Source of the DNA: a virus
DNA: 30,384 bases
Direction: 5' to 3' (one strand)
Virus record (IMG/VR): IMGVR_UViG_3300007609_000066
Span: 1 to 30,384 of that record
Positions 24,200 to 30,285 of this stretch are shown in pieces. Position 1 is the first letter of the stretch, and every line of letters starts with the position of its first letter. The notes below the pieces were generated by a model. The model was not told the origin of the DNA and ran no database searches. It was given only the letters and a program-made list of their open reading frames with translations. The translations under genes and the position numbers were made by a program.

Positions 24200-24525
24200 G
24201 GGTTCTCCTCATAGTAAGCGTCCACCATGCACGAAACGGCGAACTCAGCCACCGTGCCGCCTTCCGGTATCTGGCCCCGTAGCCAGCGTTGGAGTTCCTC
24301 GGGCTGCTGGCGGACCAAACCTCTGATCGACCCTGTATAGACGCCCCTCAAAATGTCAGCTTTACGGCGGGCCAACAGCCCCCGCGCTCGTGCCGTTGCC
24401 ACAACTTTATTGGCTTGGGAAATAGACAACCCGATCACTCTTGCTGCCTCACGCGTGGTGTAACCCTGTTCTAGGTAGGGTCGCAGCTGCGCGGCCCGTT
24501 CTTCTAATGTACAATACTTCTGCAC
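24196..24525 (-). CDS. HTH protein, GTG start, downstream of inverted repeat site 3
   Basis: 109 residues from GTG 24525 with GAGGGA 6 nt upstream. The frame extends to 24645, but that would run through the palindrome and hairpin. Residues 6-45 form an HTH of the sigma/LuxR-tail type: LEERAAQLRPYLEQGYTTREAARVIGLSISQANKVVATARARG. The rest is helical (QPEELQRWLRGQIPEGGT) and ends AYYEENP. Likely a transcription regulator. Because its own leader contains a GTTAGTG site, autoregulation is a possibility worth testing. Confidence 0.68.
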   Translation of the reverse strand: MQKYCTLEERAAQLRPYLEQGYTTREAARVIGLSISQANKVVATARARGLLARRKADILRGVYTGSIRGLVRQQPEELQRWLRGQIPEGGTVAEFAVSCMVDAYYEENP

Positions 24526-24562
24526 AGTAAGTCCCTCGCGGTAACTGGTTTCAATTGTGGGT

Positions 24563-24576
24563 GGGGCCGAAGCCCC
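24563..24576 (-). other. UUCG tetraloop hairpin in leader of HTH gene
   Basis: On the - strand: GGGGC-TTCG-GCCCC, a 5-bp GC stem with the very stable UUCG loop, 1 nt after inverted repeat site 3 and about 38 nt before the GTG start. There is no T-tract after it, so it is not a normal terminator. It could stabilise the mRNA 5' end or define a processed end. Confidence 0.6.
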
Positions 24577-24577
24577 T

Positions 24578-24594
24578 GTTAGTGACGCACTAAC
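24578..24594. promoter_or_regulatory. Inverted repeat site 3, GTTAGTG-N3-CACTAAC
   Basis: Perfect 7-bp arms around ACG. It lies about 53 bp upstream of the GTG start of the HTH gene. Read on the - strand, GTTAG supplies the TAG stop of the 126-aa gene (TTT TGT TAG), exactly as at site 1. Confidence 0.75.
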
Positions 24595-24970
24595 AAAACA
24601 CCCAGTAGGTATCGCTGTTGATGCGCCTACCCACACCATCAACAAGTTCGGTCGGTGGCTTACTGCTCATCATTGAGAGCACAGCCAACTTCTCCTGCAT
24701 CCAGTCTGGTAGCTTGTGTGTCCCAGCATAGGTGCCATCCACTATCGCGTCAACACTTTCTAAGCCAATACATGACACCTTAACGTATCCTGTGTCAGCC
24801 ACTATGTGAACACGGTATATGTTGTCATCGGGTGGTAGATGTTGTGGGTCATCCACCCAATAGGCACTTCGTTTAGTACACCTGCGCCACCCGTTAGCTT
24901 CGATCAAGTCTGTGTATTTGCGGAACTCGTCTGGCGTTGTGTCTTGCCACGTTTCTTCACCGAGCCACAT
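24590..24970 (-). CDS. Hypothetical protein sharing a C-terminal motif with its upstream neighbour
   Basis: 126 residues from ATG 24970, with GGAGA about 9 nt upstream, overlapping the previous gene by 14 nt; other in-frame starts (24979, 24997) are possible. The C-terminus reads LPDWMQEKLAVLSMMSS, then VDGVGRRINSDTYWVF. The neighbour (24957-25817) ends with LPDELAGKMAVLSMCAV, VPDVGVRATENVFYV. The two proteins thus share a C-terminal domain, a likely duplication. Before it lie a Trp/Cys-rich part and DDPQHLPPDDNIYRVHIVAD. Function unknown. Confidence 0.65.
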   Translation of the reverse strand: MWLGEETWQDTTPDEFRKYTDLIEANGWRRCTKRSAYWVDDPQHLPPDDNIYRVHIVADTGYVKVSCIGLESVDAIVDGTYAGTHKLPDWMQEKLAVLSMMSSKPPTELVDGVGRRINSDTYWVFC

Positions 24971-25817
24971 AGAATACATTCTCCGTCGCACGCACACCTA
25001 CATCAGGGACGTATTGTTCGACTGCACACATGGACAGCACAGCCATCTTGCCTGCCAACTCGTCTGGCAGTGTTGTGTCGTCGTACCGTGTTACCTCGTC
25101 AGATATTTTAGGGCCCCAACCTTTGAGTTTGTTAGCCTCTACAACCTCGAATACCTGCTTACCCATACGCTCAGACGCGATCACACAGTGCATATCTAGT
25201 TCCTGTTTCTTGGCCGCGTGCTCGTCAACAGCAGCAAAGTATGCGCGTAGGTCAGTCTCGACAGACTTGTCCATGAACGTATGCCCTGTATCTATTAGCG
25301 TCCGCAGTTCGTTGGCGACAGCCGGTAACTCCCGCCTGTACCCTATACCAAACAGCTTGTGGTATAGCTTGCCCTGCTCTGTGCGTGTCCCCTGCTCTAC
25401 CTCTCGCGCTGCCTCTTTGGGCACGCGGCTCAGGCCTTTGGTCAACTCGACAGGCGAGTAACTACGCAGAAACTTCTTAGCGTTACGCAGTGCCACCTTG
25501 CGGTTGGTAGACATCTTCATGCGCATCAAGTCCCCGCCGCTATACTTAGCGTTCTCGATGAACCGTGAGTATACAACGTAAGAATCAACGTTCTCGCTGG
25601 CAGAGTAACGGAAGTCGCCGAAGCCTACCCAGCCCATCGGCAGCACGTCATGTGGCATGTATACCCACGAAGTGCGCCAGTCTCTCGGTGTGGTGCGCAC
25701 GCCTCGTATCGTATGCTCAAGGTCATAACAGAAGTCCAACAGGCCCACGGGCTGGCGCCCGTTGTACTCATTGTCGGCGTGGTTCTTAATCAGTTCTGAT
25801 ACATATGTTATATTCAT
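24957..25817 (-). CDS. Hypothetical protein of the MoxR-VWA cassette, 286 aa
   Basis: ATG 25817 overlaps the upstream stop (ATGA). An in-frame extension to 26150 is a shadow of that gene and is rejected. The protein begins MNITYVSELIKNHADNEYNG, has a hydrophobic-aromatic region TSWVYMPHDVLPMGWVGFGD around residues 44-63, then a basic helical region with RNAKKFLRSYSP and LTKGLSRVPKEAAREVEQG. Then come KLYHKLFGIGYRRELPA and the C-terminal LPD..AVLSM motif shared with the next gene. No catalytic motif is recognised. Order and coupling suggest it works with the 343-aa protein upstream. Confidence 0.7.
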   Translation of the reverse strand: MNITYVSELIKNHADNEYNGRQPVGLLDFCYDLEHTIRGVRTTPRDWRTSWVYMPHDVLPMGWVGFGDFRYSASENVDSYVVYSRFIENAKYSGGDLMRMKMSTNRKVALRNAKKFLRSYSPVELTKGLSRVPKEAAREVEQGTRTEQGKLYHKLFGIGYRRELPAVANELRTLIDTGHTFMDKSVETDLRAYFAAVDEHAAKKQELDMHCVIASERMGKQVFEVVEANKLKGWGPKISDEVTRYDDTTLPDELAGKMAVLSMCAVEQYVPDVGVRATENVFYVAR

Positions 25818-26845
25818 TGCTCTTCTCCGTGTACTGTTTTCACAAAGCCCATGGTGTTGTTGATCCATGTGTTTGCACGTTGCTTGATTAGTCGTATGTC
25901 GTCCTCGTCCGTAGCCATCTGGAATTCGATGTCTCGCAGCATATACACAGCCATGGGTAGGCGCAGCGGGTGCGTCTCGAACGCGATAATCTGACGTCTT
26001 ATCGTGAGGTCCATGTGGGGTAGCGGGTTGCCCAAGTAACGGCTGGTGTCGGTGCCGTTCTCTTCCATCCACTCTTTCACAACCTTTTTCTGCTCCTGAA
26101 CGTACCCATAGTCGCTGATAGGCAGCAGTGGGGCCATGGTGAACGCCCACTCTTTGAACGCGTCGATGTGCTGCTTGTATTTCGCCTTGGCCGTTTTGTT
26201 GATGACATTGCGAGGTGGCGTAGGCACAGGCTTACCCCCAGTTACGAGTTGCCAACCGTCGTCTGTATTTGTAAATGTCAGTGCTGAGTTGTCGTCGTGC
26301 AGCATCACCCAGCTTCCCAGACGCTTCTGCCAGTAGTGCGTCGACGTGTTGTCCATGATCGCCCTGTAAACAGGTTCTGGTGCGGTGCGCACCTTGGCGA
26401 GGTAGTACTCGCTCTGTCCTGCTTGGATGAAGTGTTTGCCGTTGCGGTTGCGGAACCACATACCCTTGGGGCTGTGTCGATATAGGAACGCATAGCGTCT
26501 GTTGTGGTACCCCTGACCCCAGCCATTGCGCAGTGTAACTTCTTCTGTGCCATCACGCTTCTTGCGCCACACGATAGGCGCAAACTGCTCCATGTGTTTG
26601 AGTGTCGGTGTGAACTTATCCGCGCCGTAATACCACGAGCCGAAGTGCGGGTCACCAAAGTGGTAGCCATCCGACAGTGCGTAGCAGTTGGGGCTGATCT
26701 TGACGATGCGTTCCCACTTGCGGTTGCGGTCCCCGATGGGGCGTATGTCTTTGCCTTTGTTCTGCTCGCCGCGCAGTGGTGTGATGTTGTTGTAGTGTGC
26801 TTCGACTTCTTTGAAGCAGGTGAATGATGTGTATGTAAGTGTCAT
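25814..26845 (-). CDS. Hypothetical protein of the MoxR-VWA cassette, 343 aa
   Basis: ATG 26845 with AGGAGAGAAG upstream, 19 nt after inverted repeat site 4. The N-terminal half is rich in aromatic, His and Gly residues: YALSDGYHFGDPHFGSWYYG and NGWGQGYHNRRYAFLYRH. This suggests beta structure and perhaps ligand binding. The middle contains LGSWVMLHDDNSALTF. The C-terminal third is helical and charged. I do not recognise the family. Placement directly after the VWA gene and before the 286-aa gene makes it a candidate substrate or partner of the MoxR/VWA pair. Confidence 0.7.
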   Translation of the reverse strand: MTLTYTSFTCFKEVEAHYNNITPLRGEQNKGKDIRPIGDRNRKWERIVKISPNCYALSDGYHFGDPHFGSWYYGADKFTPTLKHMEQFAPIVWRKKRDGTEEVTLRNGWGQGYHNRRYAFLYRHSPKGMWFRNRNGKHFIQAGQSEYYLAKVRTAPEPVYRAIMDNTSTHYWQKRLGSWVMLHDDNSALTFTNTDDGWQLVTGGKPVPTPPRNVINKTAKAKYKQHIDAFKEWAFTMAPLLPISDYGYVQEQKKVVKEWMEENGTDTSRYLGNPLPHMDLTIRRQIIAFETHPLRLPMAVYMLRDIEFQMATDEDDIRLIKQRANTWINNTMGFVKTVHGEEQ

Positions 26846-26863
26846 GTTCTTCTCTCCTAGTTT

Positions 26864-26880
26864 GTTAGTGTGCCACTAAC
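26864..26880. promoter_or_regulatory. Inverted repeat site 4, GTTAGTG-N3-CACTAAC
   Basis: Perfect 7-bp arms around TGC. It fills the 37-nt gap between the VWA gene (stop at 26883) and the 343-aa gene (ATG 26845). It lies directly upstream of the RBS of the latter, so a binding protein here could control that gene and those downstream. Confidence 0.75.
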
Positions 26881-26882
26881 GA

Positions 26883-28124
26883 TTACATGTCTCGTCCTTT
26901 GACGTGCACGGTGGTGCCGCAGTCTGGTGATGCGTTCTTGTTGTCCATGATTGTCCAGAGCACAGGCATGTTCCACTGACCCCAGCCACCATACAGATAG
27001 CCGTCGGTCAGCACGATGCAGGCTTGCGCCCTGATCTGTTCCTGTGTGATGTAGTCGGTGACGCAGCGCACGTCCGTGCCCCCACCACCCTTGGGCTTGG
27101 TAGAGTTAACGATGTCGTCTTGTTCGTTAACCTCATACCGCTCGTCACGACAGACAGCGGTGTCCCAGTACAGCAGGCGGATAGCTTCGGGGTGAACAGT
27201 CTCGGCGATGGATTTTATTTCGCTAAGAAATACACTCAACTCCCGCTGACCAATAGAGCCTGACGTATCAACAGCCACGATCAACTCGCCCACGCTCTCG
27301 CTGATGCCGCTCGGCATATACACATTCGCACCGATGTAGCGACGGTTCGGTCTGCGCCACGTTGAATAGTCAGTGCCAGCACATGTTGTCTGCACAAACT
27401 CACGCAGCACCTCGCGCCAGTCTACCTGTGGGGCAAGCAATTCGGCGAGGTCACGGTCGCCACCTGATCCAGTCTTACCTGCAACCAACGCACCCTGACG
27501 TATGGCCTCGTCGATGTCACGGGCAAGGTCACGCTGCTCGTCCGCAGTCATACCCTCGGCTTCGCCCCAACCATGCTCGTCGAAACCTTGTGGGCCACCT
27601 TCGCCTTGTCCTTGGCCTTGGCCTTGGCCTTGTCCTTGGCCTTGGCCTTGTCCTTGGCCTTGTTGCTTCAGGTCGTTGAACACCTGAGCACTGTCCCAGC
27701 CACGATACTTCTCGTCGAAGCAACCACACTTCAGCTTGCCATCCATCGTAGCGAACTGATCCTGCGCGTTGTCGTCGGCGATCTTGACGTTGATCACAAA
27801 GTCACAGGCCATGTTCGCAAGTTGGGGGTCTTGCTTGTACAGGTGCTGCCACGTTGTGAGGTGGCGATAAAGTTTGTGATACACCTCGTGCAAGATCAGG
27901 AAGCGTAGCTGCTTGTCGTTGAGGTCCGCGATGAAGTCCGCACCATACACCTCGTCCTTACCATTAGTGTATGCAGTGGGGCATTTGGCAGGGTCTGTCT
28001 CGACCCTGCGCTCACCAATCATCAGGACACCTGCGAGTGCGATGTATTTCGGGTTCGCCATGATGTCGACGACAGCCTTCGATACACGCTGCTCTGGTGT
28101 GAGTTGTTTACCTATGTTCAGCAT
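26883..28124 (-). CDS. VWA-domain protein with N-terminal HExxH metallopeptidase-like domain
   Basis: 413 residues from ATG 28124, with GGAGG 7 nt upstream; the longer frame to 28160 overlaps the previous gene. The N-terminal domain has LHEVYHKLYRH (H79, E80, H83), the zinc motif of DUF2201-type putative metallopeptidases. A Gln-Gly dipeptide linker (about 155-175) follows. The C-terminal VWA-like domain has the MIDAS residues D286-T-S288-G-S290, T350 and D374. Proteins of this build usually pair with MoxR AAA+ ATPases, in which the VWA partner recognises or modifies the target. The MoxR gene is four genes upstream on the same strand. The target here is unknown. Confidence 0.9.
   Translation of the reverse strand: MLNIGKQLTPEQRVSKAVVDIMANPKYIALAGVLMIGERRVETDPAKCPTAYTNGKDEVYGADFIADLNDKQLRFLILHEVYHKLYRHLTTWQHLYKQDPQLANMACDFVINVKIADDNAQDQFATMDGKLKCGCFDEKYRGWDSAQVFNDLKQQGQGQGQGQGQGQGQGQGQGEGGPQGFDEHGWGEAEGMTADEQRDLARDIDEAIRQGALVAGKTGSGGDRDLAELLAPQVDWREVLREFVQTTCAGTDYSTWRRPNRRYIGANVYMPSGISESVGELIVAVDTSGSIGQRELSVFLSEIKSIAETVHPEAIRLLYWDTAVCRDERYEVNEQDDIVNSTKPKGGGGTDVRCVTDYITQEQIRAQACIVLTDGYLYGGWGQWNMPVLWTIMDNKNASPDCGTTVHVKGRDM
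27604..27665 (-). repeat. Hexamer repeat coding for the Gln-Gly linker
   Basis: About ten copies of the hexamer CCTTGG or CCTTGT (on the - strand CAAGGC/ACAAGG), which read as (Q-G)n in the VWA gene. It is an in-frame microsatellite likely to vary in copy number and to give a flexible linker between the HExxH and VWA domains. Confidence 0.9.
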
Positions 28125-28126
28125 TG

Positions 28127-28447
28127 TTATCCTCCGATACCTAATAGCCGCTTCCACCATGCGGGTTTTGGTTTGGGTTGCGTAGTCAGTTCGGGCGTGG
28201 GCGGTGTTACTACTACGTCCAACGAAATTTCGTCGGCGTTAGTCATCTCGTCCTGACGTGTTAGTGCCGCACTAACATTCTGTTGTTGCTGCTGCTTGCG
28301 CATCTTGGGTAGCCCCATATGATGTGCGCGTTGTTGGCACGCTGAGGGTGACCGTTCGAGTATCCGTGCGATCTCCCTGTAAGTCATACCTGCGATATAC
28401 ATCGTGCGTAGTGTGCCGAGGTCTGCGTCTGTCCATTTCTTAGCCAT
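28127..28447 (-). CDS. Myb/GcrA-like HTH DNA-binding protein
   Basis: 106 residues from ATG 28447, with GAGGAGAAAACA upstream; the frame to 28552 is longer but lacks a site. Residues 3-45 read KKWTDADLGTLRTMYIAGMT, then YREIARILERSPSACQQRAH and HMGLPK. A W-T-x-x-D/E start with a three-helix HTH and H-x-x-GLP end resembles Myb/SANT and GcrA-type domains. The C-terminal part has a QQQQQ run, a Thr/Pro-rich linker and an end KPAWWKRLLGIGG that may touch the membrane. It is a candidate regulator of the cassette. Inverted repeat site 5 lies inside its frame. Confidence 0.72.
   Translation of the reverse strand: MAKKWTDADLGTLRTMYIAGMTYREIARILERSPSACQQRAHHMGLPKMRKQQQQQNVSAALTRQDEMTNADEISLDVVVTPPTPELTTQPKPKPAWWKRLLGIGG
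28260..28276. repeat. Inverted repeat site 5 inside the Myb-like gene
   Basis: Perfect 7-bp arms around CCG, in-frame coding for V-S-A-A-L-T. About 14 nt further along the - strand is an ATG (28246, MTNADEISL). The site could therefore govern an internal start, or be only an internal binding site. Confidence 0.6.
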
Positions 28448-28610
28448 TTGTTTTCTCCTCACTGACTTTGATGACTTGAGCCACGTCTGTGTCCAGTTCG
28501 TTTTTGAAATCGGCTTTTGCCCATTCCCCTGCTTGGTGTGAGTTCTCAGCATCTATGCGGAACACCCGCGATGCGATGCCTTCCACTGTGACGTAATAAG
28601 TTTTAGTCAT
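28440..28610 (-). CDS. Small hypothetical beta-rich protein (56 aa)
   Basis: ATG 28610 with GGGAGGTAAC upstream and 4-nt overlap with the upstream stop (ATGA). An in-frame extension to 28754 is a shadow. The sequence reads TKTYYVTVEGIASRVFRIDA, then NSHQAGEWAKADFKNELD and a charged end. The pattern beta-hairpin, helix, strand resembles small phage regulators, but no family is named. Its last codons overlap the start of the Myb-like gene. Confidence 0.65.
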   Translation of the reverse strand: MTKTYYVTVEGIASRVFRIDAENSHQAGEWAKADFKNELDTDVAQVIKVSEEKTNG

Positions 28611-28816
28611 GTTACCTCCCATTCTTTCCAACCCATCTGTCCTTCTACTGCGTACTCGGTCACGACTGGTGAAGAGCTGTCGATCTCGGAGCACTCGTCT
28701 TCCATTTCGCCATCTTCGACGAACTCCACCACTTCTTCGATGGTGTCGCCCCACACCTCGTATTCATATGTCACGCGCACTGTGGCCCGCACTTTGAACA
28801 TCTGTGTCATACTCAC
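28607..28816 (-). CDS. Small acidic hypothetical protein (69 aa)
   Basis: Either GTG 28816, overlapping the MoxR stop (GTGA), or ATG 28810 may be the start; no strong RBS decides. Residues 6-28 alternate in a strand pattern (FKVRATVRVTYEYEVWGDT). A very acidic stretch follows (EEVVEFVEDGEMEDECSEID), then a strand and KEWEVT. The shape and position resemble the 56-aa protein that follows, which also begins with a beta-hairpin. A small adaptor for MoxR is possible but unproven. Confidence 0.62.
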   Translation of the reverse strand: MSMTQMFKVRATVRVTYEYEVWGDTIEEVVEFVEDGEMEDECSEIDSSSPVVTEYAVEGQMGWKEWEVT

Positions 28817-29910
28817 ACCCGATCAGCCGCAAACAGGTAGTTGTTGTCCATCGCCCACTGCGTGAACTTCCTGTTGGTCATGACCATGCTCTGCTTGGAA
28901 TACTTCGGCGCACGCACACCGTTGGCGAACATACCCTGCGCTTCTTTGTCGAGGCGTGGCATGTAGTCCATCCATGCGTCGAGCCAGTCTTTCTCCAGTG
29001 ATGCGAGCGTCCGATACACCACCATGCAAACGGCTGCGGCAGAGTCAGGCACCTTGGCGTTCTTCGGGTCATCCTTGATTGATTGCAGTGACGGCAGCTG
29101 GTCGGCCAGCTTGACAAACGCCATCAGGTCCATCGCACCACGGTCGCCGATTGTGCCCATCAGTGCAGCGGTCAGTGTCTGATCGTCAAACTTGTCACGC
29201 TGCTTGAGCCAGTCGGATGCCGCTTCGAGTGAGCGAGGTGTGACAAACGCCGCACGCTGTGCTTTGGGGTGGTAGATGTAGGGGTTCTCGTCAGGGTCAC
29301 GCACGTCCTCGAATGACAGGAACAGTTGTGGATTGTCCTTACACCAACCAAGCAGGGTGTGATCCACCCCGTTGTTGATACCCCACTCGATCCACTCCAT
29401 GTTGTTCGGCTTGCGTGCAGTCACGACAGTGATCCGGTTGCGTGCATGTGGTGGCAACAGGTCACCGACACCTTCGGCCCCGAGGTTAGTCGTCGCAAAG
29501 ATTATGCTGTCAGGGTGTAGTGTGTAGCTACCGATCTTGCGCTCCAACATGAGACGTAACAGTGCGTTCTTCACGGCGGGGTTGGCTTTGCCATACTCGT
29601 CGATCATCAGCACGATGGGTGCGTTGATGTGTGCGCCCAACTCCTCGTTGGTTGAGTATGTCACGAACGGCAGTGAGTCCGCCCCCGTGGTGTTGATGTT
29701 AGGCAACGTGATGTCGCCGAGGTCCTTGGTTGTGCAGTCGAAGTAGCACGCCGTGTGGTTGGGTAGGTCGCGGGTCAATGCCCCCAACAAACTACTTTTG
29801 CCTGTGCCCATGTGACCTTGGACCAGTGTGGTGCGCTCGTGCCCACCTGCTTTGATGAGGTCCGTGATCTGGTCGAGGTTCAGTGCGTACATTGCTTGTG
29901 CGTTGCTCAT
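28813..29910 (-). CDS. MoxR-family AAA+ ATPase
   Basis: 365 residues from ATG 29910, with AAGGAGG 8 nt upstream; the frame to 29952 (GTG) is an extension that overlaps the leader peptide. Walker A G32-HMGTGK38-S, Walker B VLMIDEYGKAN (D104, E105), sensor 1 near N142 (FATTNLGAEG) and a likely Arg finger at R157/R159 (PPHARNRI). The compact N-terminal ATPase core and longer helical C-terminus fit MoxR/CobS-like ATPases. These act as chaperones that insert metals or remodel protein complexes together with VWA partners. The VWA/HExxH protein downstream is the obvious partner. Confidence 0.92.
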   Translation of the reverse strand: MSNAQAMYALNLDQITDLIKAGGHERTTLVQGHMGTGKSSLLGALTRDLPNHTACYFDCTTKDLGDITLPNINTTGADSLPFVTYSTNEELGAHINAPIVLMIDEYGKANPAVKNALLRLMLERKIGSYTLHPDSIIFATTNLGAEGVGDLLPPHARNRITVVTARKPNNMEWIEWGINNGVDHTLLGWCKDNPQLFLSFEDVRDPDENPYIYHPKAQRAAFVTPRSLEAASDWLKQRDKFDDQTLTAALMGTIGDRGAMDLMAFVKLADQLPSLQSIKDDPKNAKVPDSAAAVCMVVYRTLASLEKDWLDAWMDYMPRLDKEAQGMFANGVRAPKYSKQSMVMTNRKFTQWAMDNNYLFAADRV

Positions 29911-29954
29911 TTGTTTGGCCTCCTTAGCCGTTGTTTCATGTGGCGTAGCCACAT
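29907..29954 (-). CDS. 15-residue leader peptide of the MoxR gene
   Basis: ATG 29954 with AAGGAGAAC 6 nt upstream; the product is MWLRHMKQRLRRPNK and its TGA overlaps the MoxR start (ATGA). It is strongly basic and too short for a folded protein. A leader with its own good RBS and coupled stop suggests translational control of MoxR. Confidence 0.55.
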   Translation of the reverse strand: MWLRHMKQRLRRPNK

Positions 29955-29957
29955 GAA
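29935..29957 (-). promoter_or_regulatory. 10-bp hairpin over the leader-peptide start
   Basis: Perfect inverted repeat with arms TTCATGTGGC and GCCACATGAA and a 3-nt loop TAC. In the - strand mRNA the leader's ATG and its second in-frame ATG lie in opposite arms. Folding would hide the leader start from ribosomes, and opening it would allow coupled MoxR translation. Confidence 0.75.
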
Positions 29958-29978
29958 GTTCTCCTTGGTTTGTCGTTT

Positions 29979-29996
29979 GTTAGTGGCGGCACTAAC
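29979..29996. promoter_or_regulatory. Inverted repeat site 6, GTTAGTG-N4-CACTAAC
   Basis: Perfect 7-bp arms around GCGG, in the gap between the Gly-rich gene (stop 30010) and the MoxR leader peptide (ATG 29954), 24 bp upstream of that ATG. Together with the hairpin downstream it makes a compact control region for the MoxR-VWA cassette. Confidence 0.75.
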
Positions 29997-30009
29997 GCCG
30001 CCTGTTTTG

Positions 30010-30285
30010 TTACCCTTCGCCGTAGCCGTCGCCGTAGCCGTCGCCGTTGCCGTCGCCGTCGCCGCGACCACTGCCGCGACCACTGCCGCTGCCGCGACCA
30101 CTGCCGCGACCACTGCCGCGACCACTGCCGCGACCACTGCCGTAGCCACTGCCGTTGCCGTCGCCGTCGCCGTAGCCGAAGCCGTTGCCTAAGCCGTAGC
30201 CGAAGCCGTTGCCGTCGCCGTCGCCGTAGCCGAAGCCGTTGCCTAAGTCGTTGCCTAAGTCGTTGCCGCAGCTGTCGCCGCTCAT
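30010..30285 (-). CDS. Gly-X dipeptide-repeat protein
   Basis: 91 residues; ATG 30285 overlaps the upstream stop (ATGA). After MSGDSCGNDLG almost every second residue is Gly, with X being Asp, Asn, Tyr, Phe, Ser, Arg or Glu in blocks: GFGYGDGDGNG, then (S-G-R-G) repeats, then GDGYGDGYGEG. The charge changes from acidic ends to a basic middle. Such sequences are disordered or form beta-structured glycine-rich fibres, sometimes with metal binding by the Asp-Gly blocks. No family is recognised. The only cysteine is C6. Confidence 0.65.
   Translation of the reverse strand: MSGDSCGNDLGNDLGNGFGYGDGDGNGFGYGLGNGFGYGDGDGNGSGYGSGRGSGRGSGRGSGRGSGSGRGSGRGDGDGNGDGYGDGYGEG
30017..30280 (-). repeat. GGC-N3 hexamer repeat
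   Basis: The coding sequence of the Gly-X protein is a run of six-base units in which every other codon is GGC or GGT, with higher-order blocks (for example GCCGTAGCCGTCGCC on the + strand, and repeated CCACTGCCGCGA). Replication slippage can lengthen or shorten it by whole dipeptides. The opposite-strand Ala/Val/Thr frame is a by-product. Confidence 0.85.

Noticed and set aside
25818-26150. N-terminal extension of the 286-aa protein
   Set aside because: This part is the shadow of the upstream 343-aa gene; ATG 25817 overlaps that gene's stop in the usual ATGA manner.
29812-30192. + strand frame with Ala-Val and Ala-Thr runs
   Set aside because: It is the antisense reading of the Gly-X hexamer repeat and of the MoxR leader; no RBS and no neighbours on that strand.
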